Of a DNA stretch of 64,000 nt, positions 15,470 through 24,288 are shown piece after piece. The translations under genes were made by a program, and so were the position numbers. Numbering within the stretch: position 1 is the stretch's first letter; every line of letters starts with the position of its first letter. Below the pieces are notes generated by a model that was not told the DNA's origin, did not search any database, and worked only from the letters and a program-made list of their open reading frames with translations. This DNA is from an uncultured Desulfobacterales bacterium (GTDB lineage Bacteria > Desulfobacterota > Desulfobulbia > Desulfobulbales > Desulfocapsaceae), in NCBI GenBank assembly GCA_937915545.1, contig CALGIJ010000029.1:1-64000 (forward strand). Direction: 5' to 3'.

Positions 15470-17764
15470 CTAACGCTTCGCCGAATCCCCGGAGAAGGAC
15501 TCGGCGATATTGTTGTCGACCACGTAGATGCAGATCTCCTTGGCCCCCTGCCGCGAATAGCGGTGCTTCTTCTGCAGGTTGTCGATCATGAAGGTGACAT
15601 CGCTCTGGATCTTCTTGTCGTAGGTGCGGAACTGGTCGAGATCGAAGTCCTTGACCGCCCTGCGGAAGTTCTCGTTCTTGAGGAAGGGGTCGAGCACCTT
15701 CTCCTTGAGGCTGAAGGTATAGCGTTCGTAGAGGTGGAGGAAGAGCGAGGTCTCGGTGATGGTCAGGCCGTCGCGCAGCATCTCCTGGGGCAGGGCCGAG
15801 GTGGTGTAGGTCTTCTGCACGTTGTTGCGGAAAGTCTGCGCCGTCCGCGCCTCGATCTGCAGCCGCGACTCCAGGCGGCGGAAGAATTCTTCGGTTATTT
15901 CGAGACGTTCTCCGGTAAACTCGCAGGTCTCCACCGAACCGACCTCGAAGTTGACGGCGAAGATGTAGTTGATGATCTCGCGGGTGATCTGCTCCTCGTT
16001 ATAGTAGTAGAGCGACTCCTTGACCTCCTGAAGCACGGTGTAGTTGTACATGCGCAGCAAGGAGTCGAGAAAACCCATGGGGAGGATGTTGCGGTCTTCC
16101 TTGCAGTACTTGCGGAAGAACTTGCCGAGCATCGACATGTCGATGAGCTTGTCGTCACGGGCGTAGGTGGAATAGAACTCGTTGAACAGGCGGATCGAAT
16201 CCCGCCCCGACAGCCCCTTCCAGCCATCCTTCTCCGACTCCGAGATGATGCGCTGCCGCCGCTTGGCGGTGAAGCTGGCCACGTCCTCCTCGCGCAGCCA
16301 CTCGGGGATGTGGCCGGTGAAGATCTCCATTTTGAGCAGCTGCAGGTTGGTGTCGCAGTACAGCTCGTATTTTTCCGGGGTGCCGATCCACTCCTCCATG
16401 GCCTCCGACTTGGTGCGCAGGCGGGTGGCGATGATCACCCTGGCGAAATTATGCAGCACCCGCGGCAGAAAGCTCTCGTCGATGTGCTTGCCGAAGTTTT
16501 CGCGGTAGATGTCCACTTCCGTCTGCAGATCGAGGACATAGGGGATATTGATATACTCCACCCGGTCGCTGAAGGCCTGCAGGTCCTCGATGAGCTTCTT
16601 GTCCTCGGGGTTCATCAGGGCAAAGAGCAGCGAGTTGACCCGCTCCTCGACGTCCTCGACCTTGTGCACCCCGTCGCTGATGATATTGTGCAGCTCCATG
16701 AGGCGCTCGGTGTTGTGGGACTTGATGTCCATCAGGGCGTAGATGCCGTTGTTGGTCTTGGCATAGCGGGAATAGATGTAGCTGACGTGCTTGCTGCCGG
16801 CGAACATGATGTCGAGCTTCTTCTGCAGCACCTCGTTGCCGAGCACCGCCTTGCTGAGCGGCATGTCGCCGGGGTTGAACACCGACACCCCCTCGCCGAG
16901 GCGGCGGTTGTAGACGAAGGGCCGGGCGTGCACGCAGTCCATCACCTTGTAGGGGTCCTGAAACTTCTTGAGCAATTCGTGGTAGAGGGAGACGCAGATG
17001 GTGCAGGGCTCCTCATGGAAGATCCACTCGTACTTCTTCTCGGTGAACAGCTGCCACTTGAACTCCTCGTTCTCGAAGAGGTCGTCGAAGAACTGGCGGC
17101 GAATCTCCTTGGGGATCAGCAGCAGGGGATTGTCGTGGCTCGGGCAGGGCACGTCGAAGTGGTTAGTGAGGTCGTTGGCGCCGCAGGCGCTCTTCATTTC
17201 CGAGGCCAGCTCGGTCTTGCCTTCGTTCTCCAGCACCCAGGCGAGCTTTTCGGTGAGCGAGTTGAGACTGTGCACCCCGCCGACGAGGTGGTCCTGCTTG
17301 AGGCGCCACACCACCTCATAGCGGCAGCCCTCGGGGGAGTTGGCGTATTCCTCGAACTTCTGCAGCAGGTTGTTGAGAAAAGTCGACTTGCCGCTGCCGT
17401 GGGGGCCATCGAAGATATAGATCTTGTTCTGCTTGGCCCCGACCTTGAAGCTGTCGACATGGCGCATGACGCGGTTGGCGAAGAGACGGTCGGCAAAGAA
17501 GGCGCGATCGGCGCCCTCGACGAAGAGCTTGGTGCAGTCGTACTTCATGAAGCCGATGGACTCGGGGTCGTCGCCATGCTCGTCGATGCCGTCGCAGACC
17601 AGGGAGTCGACCATGTCGGTATAGACCTGGTAGACATTGCGGATCGCCCGCTGCGGTGCGGCAATCACCTCGCGCAGGAACTCCTTGAAGGAGAGTACCG
17701 GCGACTGGCTCAACTGTCCCCGGCAGTTCTCGAAATTGGCCATGGCTTTGCTCAGGTCGCGCAT
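15470..17764 (-). CDS. Second PrkA-family AAA+ serine protein kinase-like protein
   Basis: A 764-residue paralogue of PrkA/YeaG. The N-terminus differs from the other copy and carries an ordinary P-loop IFDGPHGSGKSTFLNNLLQKF (about 117-137). The shared PrkA core follows, for example VRVLHNFARVIIATRLR-type helices and YYNEEQITREIINYIFAVNF. The end RQGAKEICIYVVDNNIAES recalls the PrkA C-terminal kinase-like domain. It closes the four-gene PrkA-DUF444-SpoVR-PrkA set, 21 bases after spoVR. PrkA proteins act in stress or sporulation signalling, and B. subtilis PrkA has been reported to have protease activity, so the biochemical role is open. Confidence 0.87.
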   Translation of the reverse strand: MRDLSKAMANFENCRGQLSQSPVLSFKEFLREVIAAPQRAIRNVYQVYTDMVDSLVCDGIDEHGDDPESIGFMKYDCTKLFVEGADRAFFADRLFANRVMRHVDSFKVGAKQNKIYIFDGPHGSGKSTFLNNLLQKFEEYANSPEGCRYEVVWRLKQDHLVGGVHSLNSLTEKLAWVLENEGKTELASEMKSACGANDLTNHFDVPCPSHDNPLLLIPKEIRRQFFDDLFENEEFKWQLFTEKKYEWIFHEEPCTICVSLYHELLKKFQDPYKVMDCVHARPFVYNRRLGEGVSVFNPGDMPLSKAVLGNEVLQKKLDIMFAGSKHVSYIYSRYAKTNNGIYALMDIKSHNTERLMELHNIISDGVHKVEDVEERVNSLLFALMNPEDKKLIEDLQAFSDRVEYINIPYVLDLQTEVDIYRENFGKHIDESFLPRVLHNFARVIIATRLRTKSEAMEEWIGTPEKYELYCDTNLQLLKMEIFTGHIPEWLREEDVASFTAKRRQRIISESEKDGWKGLSGRDSIRLFNEFYSTYARDDKLIDMSMLGKFFRKYCKEDRNILPMGFLDSLLRMYNYTVLQEVKESLYYYNEEQITREIINYIFAVNFEVGSVETCEFTGERLEITEEFFRRLESRLQIEARTAQTFRNNVQKTYTTSALPQEMLRDGLTITETSLFLHLYERYTFSLKEKVLDPFLKNENFRRAVKDFDLDQFRTYDKKIQSDVTFMIDNLQKKHRYSRQGAKEICIYVVDNNIAESFSGDSAKR

Positions 17765-17785
17765 GTGTCCACCTCTTGTTGGCGA

Positions 17786-19405
17786 TCAGACCTGGACTCT
17801 GGTCATCTTGCGGTCCTTCATGGTGTAACGCACCCGCCGCCAGGAGATCTCCTGCGGGGGATGCTCCTCCCGGCCCCCCTTGCCCGCCTCGCGTTTCACC
17901 GGCTCCGGCTCATGGGTATAGAGGCAGGTCTTGCCGCCCCAGAGGAACTCGATGCCCATCAGCGCCCCGTCGATATAGTCGCGATAGAGCGGCTTGCCCT
18001 CGAAAACGTGGTTGAGGATCAGGGCGTTGTCGTCGTCGATGACGATGGTGATAGCCGGCGGGTGGTAGAGGGACTCGGTAAGCATCGCCTTGTAATCCGC
18101 GGCCTTGCGCGACTTGACATAGTACTGCCAGACCATGCGCTCCTTGTCGAGGCGCCGGTCGACGACGAAGAGCCGGTAGCGGTCGACGAACTCCTGATCG
18201 ATGAAGGAGCTGACGAACATGGCGTCACAGAAGTTCTCGCGTACCGAGAAGATGAACTCCTTGCCCTGACTGGAGGCGGTGTCGTAGGTGCGCCGTCGGT
18301 ACTGGTCGGCGATCCTGCGGTAGGCGAAGGACAGCTTGCCCTTGTCGGCCTGTTCCTCGAGAAACTCGAAGAGGCGCATGCCGAGCGCGTAGGGGTTGAG
18401 GCCGACGCGCGGCATGGAGGTGACCTTGGCGTTGACCACCGCGTACTCCACCTCGTGGCCGCGGATGCGGTCGTCGAGCAGGAAGAGGTGGTCGTGCCAG
18501 TAGCTCGCCCAGCCCTCGTTGAGGATCTTGGTGCGGATCTGCGGCTGGAAGTAGAGCGAGGTGGTGCGGATGACCTCGATGACGGTGAGCATCCAGCGGT
18601 TCTCTTCCCGCGCCAGGAAGGGCGAGTGCTCCATGAGGAACTGCAGCAGGTCGCGGCGGGCGGCCTTGCCGCGCTCCTTCACCGCCTTGTCGTAGAGGGA
18701 GTCGAACTCGGCATACTTCTTGCGCACCGAGTCGATGAAGTGGCCCTCGCCGCCCTCGGGGGACTCCCGCACCAGCTTGTTATAGTGCTCGATCTCGGCG
18801 ACATAGGCGGCCACCGACTTCTTCTCGCGGTCCTGGAGGAAGACGTCGAAGTAATAGTCGAGCGGCGACATGCGGTCGCCGTGCGTCGACAAGGCCGCCA
18901 GGTGGTCGAAGTAGCCGACAAGGTTGTCGATGGAGCGCGCGAACTCGATGACGTAATCCACCCAGCGCCCCTTCTCGGAGCGCAGCTTGGCGATGAGCCG
19001 CTTGTCGGCCAGGGCCTTGCCGGCGAAGTCGTACTCCCAGGTGTGGCGGAAGAAGAGGTTGTTGTGGAAAAAGTCGATATGGCCGAGAACGTGGTAGAAG
19101 ATCATCACGTTGAGCCAGTCGGGGTTGTTGTCGTTGTAGAAGGAGATCGGCGGGCGGGTGTTGATCACCGTCTCGTAGGGGTTGTTGGGGTAGAGCTCGT
19201 ACTGCCCCTGCTCGCGCAGCACCTCGACGTCCTGGACCCAGTAGTCGTAGAGGGTGGGGATCATGTTCTTCGGCGACAGCTGCAGGAAGTCGCGGTTGGT
19301 GACGATATACTCGAGGCTCTGCTCAGGGAAGGTCAGCCCGGCGTCGCGCGCCCGCTCCTTGCACCCCTCCATGATCCTCTTGGCGTGTTGGCTGACCAGT
19401 TCCAT
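17786..19405 (-). CDS. spoVR: SpoVR family protein
   Basis: A 539-residue SpoVR/YcgB-family protein, close to the family length. Diagnostic stretches are PNNPYETVINTRPPISFY, the histidine-rich FYHVLGHIDFFHNNLFF, ILNEGWASYWHDHLFL and VGLNPYALGMRLFEFLEE. The role is unknown: B. subtilis SpoVR affects spore cortex formation, while E. coli YcgB is controlled with the YeaG/YeaH stress proteins. The fixed co-occurrence with PrkA and DUF444 suggests one complex. It follows the DUF444 gene by 53 bases, with GAGGAG two bases before the ATG. Confidence 0.95.
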   Translation of the reverse strand: MELVSQHAKRIMEGCKERARDAGLTFPEQSLEYIVTNRDFLQLSPKNMIPTLYDYWVQDVEVLREQGQYELYPNNPYETVINTRPPISFYNDNNPDWLNVMIFYHVLGHIDFFHNNLFFRHTWEYDFAGKALADKRLIAKLRSEKGRWVDYVIEFARSIDNLVGYFDHLAALSTHGDRMSPLDYYFDVFLQDREKKSVAAYVAEIEHYNKLVRESPEGGEGHFIDSVRKKYAEFDSLYDKAVKERGKAARRDLLQFLMEHSPFLAREENRWMLTVIEVIRTTSLYFQPQIRTKILNEGWASYWHDHLFLLDDRIRGHEVEYAVVNAKVTSMPRVGLNPYALGMRLFEFLEEQADKGKLSFAYRRIADQYRRRTYDTASSQGKEFIFSVRENFCDAMFVSSFIDQEFVDRYRLFVVDRRLDKERMVWQYYVKSRKAADYKAMLTESLYHPPAITIVIDDDNALILNHVFEGKPLYRDYIDGALMGIEFLWGGKTCLYTHEPEPVKREAGKGGREEHPPQEISWRRVRYTMKDRKMTRVQV

Positions 19406-19458
19406 AACTCCTCACAGCTTTGCGACCGCCTCGGAAGGCGGTCTGTTGCGATGCCCCT

Positions 19459-20838
19459 TCAGGAGATAAGCTCTCTGATGCCCTTGATGAGCCGCGCCTC
19501 GCTGGTGTCCCTGGAGATGACGTCGAGACGCAGCAGCGCCGCATACTCCTCGAGCAGCCCGGAACGGCGCAGGTATTTTTCCACTTCGGTCTGCCCGGAC
19601 ATGCCGTAGCCGTTCTCGGCGATGGTCACCCCGATGCGGCTGGTATAGCCGAGCATCTTGCGCAGCTCGGGGATGGCCTTCTCGCCCTTGGTGTCCCAGT
19701 CGTCGCCGTCGGTGCCGTGAAAGACGTAGATGTTGTTGTCGCGGTCGAGGCTCTCCTCCTCGACGATCTTGTTGACCAGCTGGTAGGCGCTGGACACCTG
19801 GGTGCCGCCGGCGACGCTGAGGTTGTAGTAGGTCTGGAAGTTCTTCACCTCCTTGGCCTCGGTGTCGTGGAGGATGAAGCGGGTGATGACCTGGTTCTTG
19901 TACTGGTAGATGAGCCAGGAATAGATGAGCACATGCTGGTTGACCACCAGCTCGGTGGGCTTGCCGCCCATGGAGCCGGAGTAGTCGCGGACGAAGAAGA
20001 CCACCGCCTGGGACTCGTAGTCCTTCTCCCTGGAGAGGATGCGGTAGACGCGGTCGTCGGGGGCGATAAGCAGGCGGCGGCTGTCCACCTCCGCCTCGCC
20101 CTTGATGCGCTTTAAGGCGATATTGGTCTCGATGATGCGGCGCAGGGTCGCCTTCTTGTCGAGGATCTGCCCGAAACCACGGTTCTTGTCGGTGAGGTCG
20201 TAGGTATACTTGGTGAGGGAACGCTTCTTGCCCTTGTCCTTGAGGTTGGGCAACTCGAACTGCTCGGTGAGGATGCGGCCAAGGTCGTAGGCGTTGGACT
20301 CGATGTCATGGCCGCTGCCGTCGCCCTGGCCGGCGCCGCCCTGGCCCGCCCCCTTCTCCGGGCGCACCGGCTGCTCGCCGATGACCTCGCCTTCCTCGCC
20401 CTCGCCGGCGCCGCCCTCGCCGCCACCTTCGCCGCCACCCTCGCCCTCCTCGCCGACGCGCACCTGGTCGTGGAGGAGCTTCTCCTCCACCGTGGTCGGC
20501 ACGATGACCACCTTGTCATCGCCTTCCTGGCTGGGCTTGACCATCTTGCCGACGCGGATCTTGCGCGGGAAGCCATCCTTTTCGCGCTGCTTGTCGCGCT
20601 CGAGGAGGTAGTCGAGGGACTGCACCGTGGTCAGCGCGACCAGGTGCGGCGGCGAGGCGTCGTGCAGCAGTTCGAGGTCGGTATAGCTGTAGAGGCTCCG
20701 CCGCCGCGGCTGTTCGATGTGACGGTGGCGCCCGTCAACGGCCTGGAGGTCGAGCTCGTAGCGGATCTTGCTCTCCTCCTCGGGGGTCAGCCCCCGTTCC
20801 TTGAGGGTCTGGTAGAGCGCATGGAGCTGGTCGGTCAT
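19459..20838 (-). CDS. DUF444 (YeaH/YhbH) family von Willebrand A-like protein
   Basis: A 459-residue YeaH/YhbH protein. The N-terminal half ends in a low-complexity Glu/Gly stretch (about 120-170, EGEGGGEGGGEGGAGEGEEG). The C-terminal half has a von Willebrand A fold with metal-ion-dependent adhesion site DYSGS in VVFFVRDYSGSMGG and a later HGTDGDDWDTKGE. It is the standard partner of PrkA and SpoVR; E. coli yeaGH responds to nitrogen starvation and stationary phase. It may recruit substrates to the PrkA ATPase through the adhesion site (inference). It lies 57 bases after the first PrkA gene. Confidence 0.94.
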   Translation of the reverse strand: MTDQLHALYQTLKERGLTPEEESKIRYELDLQAVDGRHRHIEQPRRRSLYSYTDLELLHDASPPHLVALTTVQSLDYLLERDKQREKDGFPRKIRVGKMVKPSQEGDDKVVIVPTTVEEKLLHDQVRVGEEGEGGGEGGGEGGAGEGEEGEVIGEQPVRPEKGAGQGGAGQGDGSGHDIESNAYDLGRILTEQFELPNLKDKGKKRSLTKYTYDLTDKNRGFGQILDKKATLRRIIETNIALKRIKGEAEVDSRRLLIAPDDRVYRILSREKDYESQAVVFFVRDYSGSMGGKPTELVVNQHVLIYSWLIYQYKNQVITRFILHDTEAKEVKNFQTYYNLSVAGGTQVSSAYQLVNKIVEEESLDRDNNIYVFHGTDGDDWDTKGEKAIPELRKMLGYTSRIGVTIAENGYGMSGQTEVEKYLRRSGLLEEYAALLRLDVISRDTSEARLIKGIRELIS

Positions 20839-20895
20839 GTCTTCCTCACCGTTGCGAAAGTGGCGGGATGGGGGGCCGCGGCAGGTGCGGCCGGC

Positions 20896-22956
20896 TCAGT
20901 TCTCGTCCACCTGGGTGCAGAAGTACTCGATGGTCTTCTGGGCGCAGGTGGTGCAGTAGCCGAGCTTGTTGAGCATGGTCTCGATCATGCGGTCGTAGAG
21001 CTTCTGGTTCTCCTCGTTGGTGCGGTTGGCCAGGGCGCCGATGAGACTGCCCGAGCCGGCGATGTCCGACTTGAGGCGCACGTCGGTGACCGCCTTGACC
21101 AGCTCGAGGTTGTCCATGAAGTCGTAGTCCGGGCGCACCGAGATCTTCTGCCCGTAGATCTTGCGGATCGAGGTGCGGAAGGAGTCCTTCTGCTCGCGGG
21201 TCTTGAGGCCCAGGCAGTCCTCCACCGAGTTTATGTAGCGCTCGTCGATCTTCAGGGCCTGCAGCTCGCCGGTCTGCGGGTTCTTGTACTTCCACATCTT
21301 GTCGGCGCCGAGGTTCTCGGCGTCGATGCCGATGATCATGTTGACGTAGTTGAGCACGTCCTTGCGGATCGCCAGGGGCTCGTCCATATAGGCGTTGAAC
21401 ATCTCGGTCATGATCCGCTCGCGGTAGAGGCCCTTGGCAATCTTGAGGTCCTCGAGGAACTTGGCGCGGTCCTTGGCCTCGGCGACATAGTCGAGAATGA
21501 CCCGCTCGAAGGCGTTGAAGACGTCGTAGGCGAACATGCACTTGCCCTCGTTGGTCTCCGAGCTCTCCAGCATGAGCTGGATGGTGCGGCCGAGGTTACG
21601 CTGGCCAAGGCCCTTCTGGCCGAAGCGCTTGGTGATGTCATGCTCCTGGCTGAGGGTGTCGATGACCTCGGAGAGGGTCTTGAGGCTCTTTTCACCGGCC
21701 ACCTCGCCGGCCGCCAGCTTCATCGTCTCGATGGGGGTCAGCTTCTCGGAACGTGGCAGGCGGGTCAGCACCACGCCCACCGAGGCGGCATAGTTGAGGT
21801 TGGGGTCCTGGTGCATGACGTCGCCGGTGAGGGTGGTCTTGGCCTCGTTGCCGATGGCGTAGGCGGTCAGCTCCTTCTGCAGCACGTGGTTGGTGTTGTG
21901 CGAGACGTAGCAGATGCGGCAGCGGTCGACGATGGGCGCCTCCTCCTTCTCGGCGAGGAAGCGGTTGAACTCGGAGTTGTTGCTGGTGGCGACGATGAGC
22001 GTGTCGATGGGCCACTTGTAGCCGTCGATCTCGATGCAGCGGTTCTGGATGATGCCGAGGTAGACCTGCACCAGGTCCTTCTTGTTCTTGTAGATCTCGT
22101 CGCTGAAGTGGATGCCGCCGCCGGCGACCCGCGCCAGGGCGCCGCGGCGCAGGTCGAAGCGGTAGGGGTTGTTGGTGTCGGTGATGTGCAGGAGACGCTG
22201 GATCGACTCCTCGCCGAGGAGATCGACCGCCGAGGAGGTGATCTTGTCCTTGGCCGGGTACTTGCCGGTCACCGTGCCGAGGCTCTCCACCAGCGGCACC
22301 GGGACGAGTTCGATGAACTCCAGCATGTCGTCGAGCTTGCCGCCGGTGTACTCGCGGATATTGTTCCAGATATAGGCGCTGCAGGCCCCTAAGGGGCGGT
22401 AGTTCTCGAACCACTTCTCCAGCATCTTGCGGTCGATGCGGTAGCGCCGCGCCAGGTGGGCGCCGGACTCGTCGCGGCTCTCCTCGAGGTTCATGGCGAG
22501 GATCAGCGGGTCCTCGTAGGTCTGCGACTCGATGGTGGTGATGTTGCCGTAGGAGCCGAGCTTGTCGAGGCCGACGAAGCGGAAGGTGTAGCGGCGGTTG
22601 ACCGGCACCGAGAGGAAGCGGCGGTAGAGCTTGCACAGGTACTCGACGAGAAAGGTCTTGCCGTTGCCGGGCTCGCCGACGAGGACGAAGGCCATCTCCG
22701 CCGAGGAGCCGCCCTCGGAGGCGTCCTTGATGAAGGAGACGAAGGAGTTGATCTCGTCGTACATGCCGACGATATGTTTGGGGCCCTTGCGGAAGATGCG
22801 GAAATCGAAGGTGTTCTTGCCATTGACCATGACCTTGTCGATCTCCCCTTCGAGGATCATGCGGCTGACCCCCTGGAAGGCGTTCTCGAAAACCCGCTCG
22901 CCCTTCTTCACCGCGGTGATATGGTAGCTCAGTGAGTTGGTTCGTTGCTCTGACAT
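20896..22956 (-). CDS. prkA: PrkA-family serine protein kinase (YeaG-like)
   Basis: A 686-residue PrkA/YeaG protein, the first gene of the operon. It has an AAA+ domain with P-loop FVLVGEPGNGKTFLVEYL (about 92-109), Walker-B region GGIHFSDEIYK, sensor IVATSNNSEFNRF, and a C-terminal PrkA domain ending YCTTCAQKTIEYFC. The start at 22956 is set by AGGAGGGG six bases upstream; the open frame runs to 23280 but the extra part is unlike the family. It heads the PrkA-DUF444-SpoVR-PrkA series. The 262 bases upstream to the divergent regulator contain no sigma-54 promoter I could accept. Confidence 0.95.
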   Translation of the reverse strand: MSEQRTNSLSYHITAVKKGERVFENAFQGVSRMILEGEIDKVMVNGKNTFDFRIFRKGPKHIVGMYDEINSFVSFIKDASEGGSSAEMAFVLVGEPGNGKTFLVEYLCKLYRRFLSVPVNRRYTFRFVGLDKLGSYGNITTIESQTYEDPLILAMNLEESRDESGAHLARRYRIDRKMLEKWFENYRPLGACSAYIWNNIREYTGGKLDDMLEFIELVPVPLVESLGTVTGKYPAKDKITSSAVDLLGEESIQRLLHITDTNNPYRFDLRRGALARVAGGGIHFSDEIYKNKKDLVQVYLGIIQNRCIEIDGYKWPIDTLIVATSNNSEFNRFLAEKEEAPIVDRCRICYVSHNTNHVLQKELTAYAIGNEAKTTLTGDVMHQDPNLNYAASVGVVLTRLPRSEKLTPIETMKLAAGEVAGEKSLKTLSEVIDTLSQEHDITKRFGQKGLGQRNLGRTIQLMLESSETNEGKCMFAYDVFNAFERVILDYVAEAKDRAKFLEDLKIAKGLYRERIMTEMFNAYMDEPLAIRKDVLNYVNMIIGIDAENLGADKMWKYKNPQTGELQALKIDERYINSVEDCLGLKTREQKDSFRTSIRKIYGQKISVRPDYDFMDNLELVKAVTDVRLKSDIAGSGSLIGALANRTNEENQKLYDRMIETMLNKLGYCTTCAQKTIEYFCTQVDEN

Positions 22957-23218
22957 CGTGCCCCTCCTTGCAAGGATTGTCTGGTTGCTGCCACCGGCGC
23001 TTTCTTCCATTATCGCCATCATGTGCATATATTCAAGGAATTCTCGGCAATAATCCTCTCCCCTCGCCACGCTCCGGCCGCTGGCCCCCGACGTGGCTGC
23101 GCTTCTTGCTGACGGAAAATATTTCAACACTTTTGGAATCTTCAACATTTTTATTGACTGCCGTCGCCAGAGATGGGAGAATGGTGCATATTCACAAAAC
23201 ACCCCACACCCCATACCG

Positions 23219-23884
23219 ATGACCGAGAAAGAGCGCCTCTTCGACAACCTGCACAGCCTGGCCGACGCCATCGTCGCCATGTTCGGCCCGCACTGCGAGG
23301 CCTGTGTCCATGACCTGACCCGCCTGCAGAGCTCATTGGTCTACATCCGCGGCGACGTCACCCACCGCAGCCCGGGGGCCCCGGCCACCGACCTGCTGGT
23401 GAAGATGGTCAAGAACCAGCAGCACCTCGGCAATGTCCACAGCTACCGCACCGTCGCCGCCGATGGCCGCAGCCTCAAGTCCACCACCACCCTGGTCCGT
23501 GACAACAGCGGCCAGGCGGTAGCCGCCCTGTGCATCAACTTCGACACCACCGAGCTGGCCATCGCCGCCCAGGCCCTGCAGCCCTTCCTCGCCCCGGCGG
23601 AAGCCCCGGCCGCGCCACCCGCCGAGACCTTCGCCCACTCGACCGGGGAGACCGTCGAAGCCCTCTTCCACCAGGCGGCGCGCCACCTCGGCAAGCACCC
23701 GACGACGATGAGCCGCCTCGACAAGGCCCACCTGGTCGCCCTGCTCGAGGCCGATGGCCTCTTTCATTTCAAGGGGGCGGTGGAGCAGGTGGCGAAACTC
23801 CTGGGAGTTACCCGTTACACCGTCTATAATCATCTCAAGAAAGCGCGTAAAAACGCCGCGCACAACCACGAGGACCACCCATGA
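23219..23884 (+). CDS. YheO/DauR-like PAS-HTH transcriptional regulator
   Basis: A 221-residue regulator with an N-terminal YheO-like PAS domain (about 5-110, LADAIVAMFGPHCEACVHDL, then ALCINFDTTEL) and a C-terminal helix-turn-helix (about 160-210, MSRLDKAHLVALLEADGLF, then VEQVAKLLGVTRYTVYNHLK). Relatives such as DauR control amino-acid catabolism. It overlaps ridA as ATGA and is followed by a cysteine desulfidase, so it likely regulates this operon in response to an amino acid. It is divergent from prkA. Confidence 0.9.
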   Translation: MTEKERLFDNLHSLADAIVAMFGPHCEACVHDLTRLQSSLVYIRGDVTHRSPGAPATDLLVKMVKNQQHLGNVHSYRTVAADGRSLKSTTTLVRDNSGQAVAALCINFDTTELAIAAQALQPFLAPAEAPAAPPAETFAHSTGETVEALFHQAARHLGKHPTTMSRLDKAHLVALLEADGLFHFKGAVEQVAKLLGVTRYTVYNHLKKARKNAAHNHEDHP

Positions 23885-24261
23885 ACCCCACCGTTATCGC
23901 CACCACCAAGGCCCCGGCCGCCATCGGCCCCTATTCCCAGGGCGTCGCCACCGACACCCTGCTCTTCGTCTCCGGACAGCTGCCCATCGACCCGTCTACC
24001 GGCAAGCTCATTGACGGCCCGATTGGCGCGAAAACCAAGAGAATTCTCGAAAATATCACGGCCATCGCCGAGGCTGCCGGGACCTCCCTGCAGCAGGCGG
24101 TGAAGACTACCGTCTTCCTCACCGACCTCGGCGAGTTCGCGGCCATGAACGAGGCCTACGGCGCCTTCTTCGCCTCCAACCCGCCGGCGCGCTCCACCGT
24201 GCAGGTGGCGGCCCTGCCTCTCGGGTCGAACATCGAGATCGAATGTATCCTCGCCCGTTGA
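23881..24261 (+). CDS. ridA: RidA family 2-iminobutanoate/2-iminopropanoate deaminase
   Basis: A 126-residue RidA/YjgF protein of normal length that hydrolyses reactive enamines and imines (from 2-aminoacrylate) to keto acids and ammonia. Motifs are APAAIGPYSQGV near the N-terminus, LLFVSGQLPIDP, VKTTVFLTDLGEFAAMNEAY, and PARSTVQVAALPLGSNIEIE, where the arginine binds the carboxylate and the final glutamate orients water. It is translationally coupled to the regulator (ATGA) and 27 bases before the desulfidase gene, whose chemistry makes its substrate. Confidence 0.96.
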   Translation: MNPTVIATTKAPAAIGPYSQGVATDTLLFVSGQLPIDPSTGKLIDGPIGAKTKRILENITAIAEAAGTSLQQAVKTTVFLTDLGEFAAMNEAYGAFFASNPPARSTVQVAALPLGSNIEIECILAR

Positions 24262-24288
24262 CCACCCCCTGCCGCACGGAGACCTGAC

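Noticed and set aside
15416..19609. A 1397-residue open frame on the plus strand opposite prkA2 and spoVR
   Set aside because: It is the high-GC mirror of real genes on the minus strand; its sequence is low-complexity Val/Leu/Glu/Asp and shows no family motif.
23085..23110. TGGC...TTGC sequence upstream of the PAS-HTH regulator as a sigma-54 promoter
   Set aside because: The distance between GG and GC is one base too long (11 instead of 10), so the -24/-12 spacing is broken.
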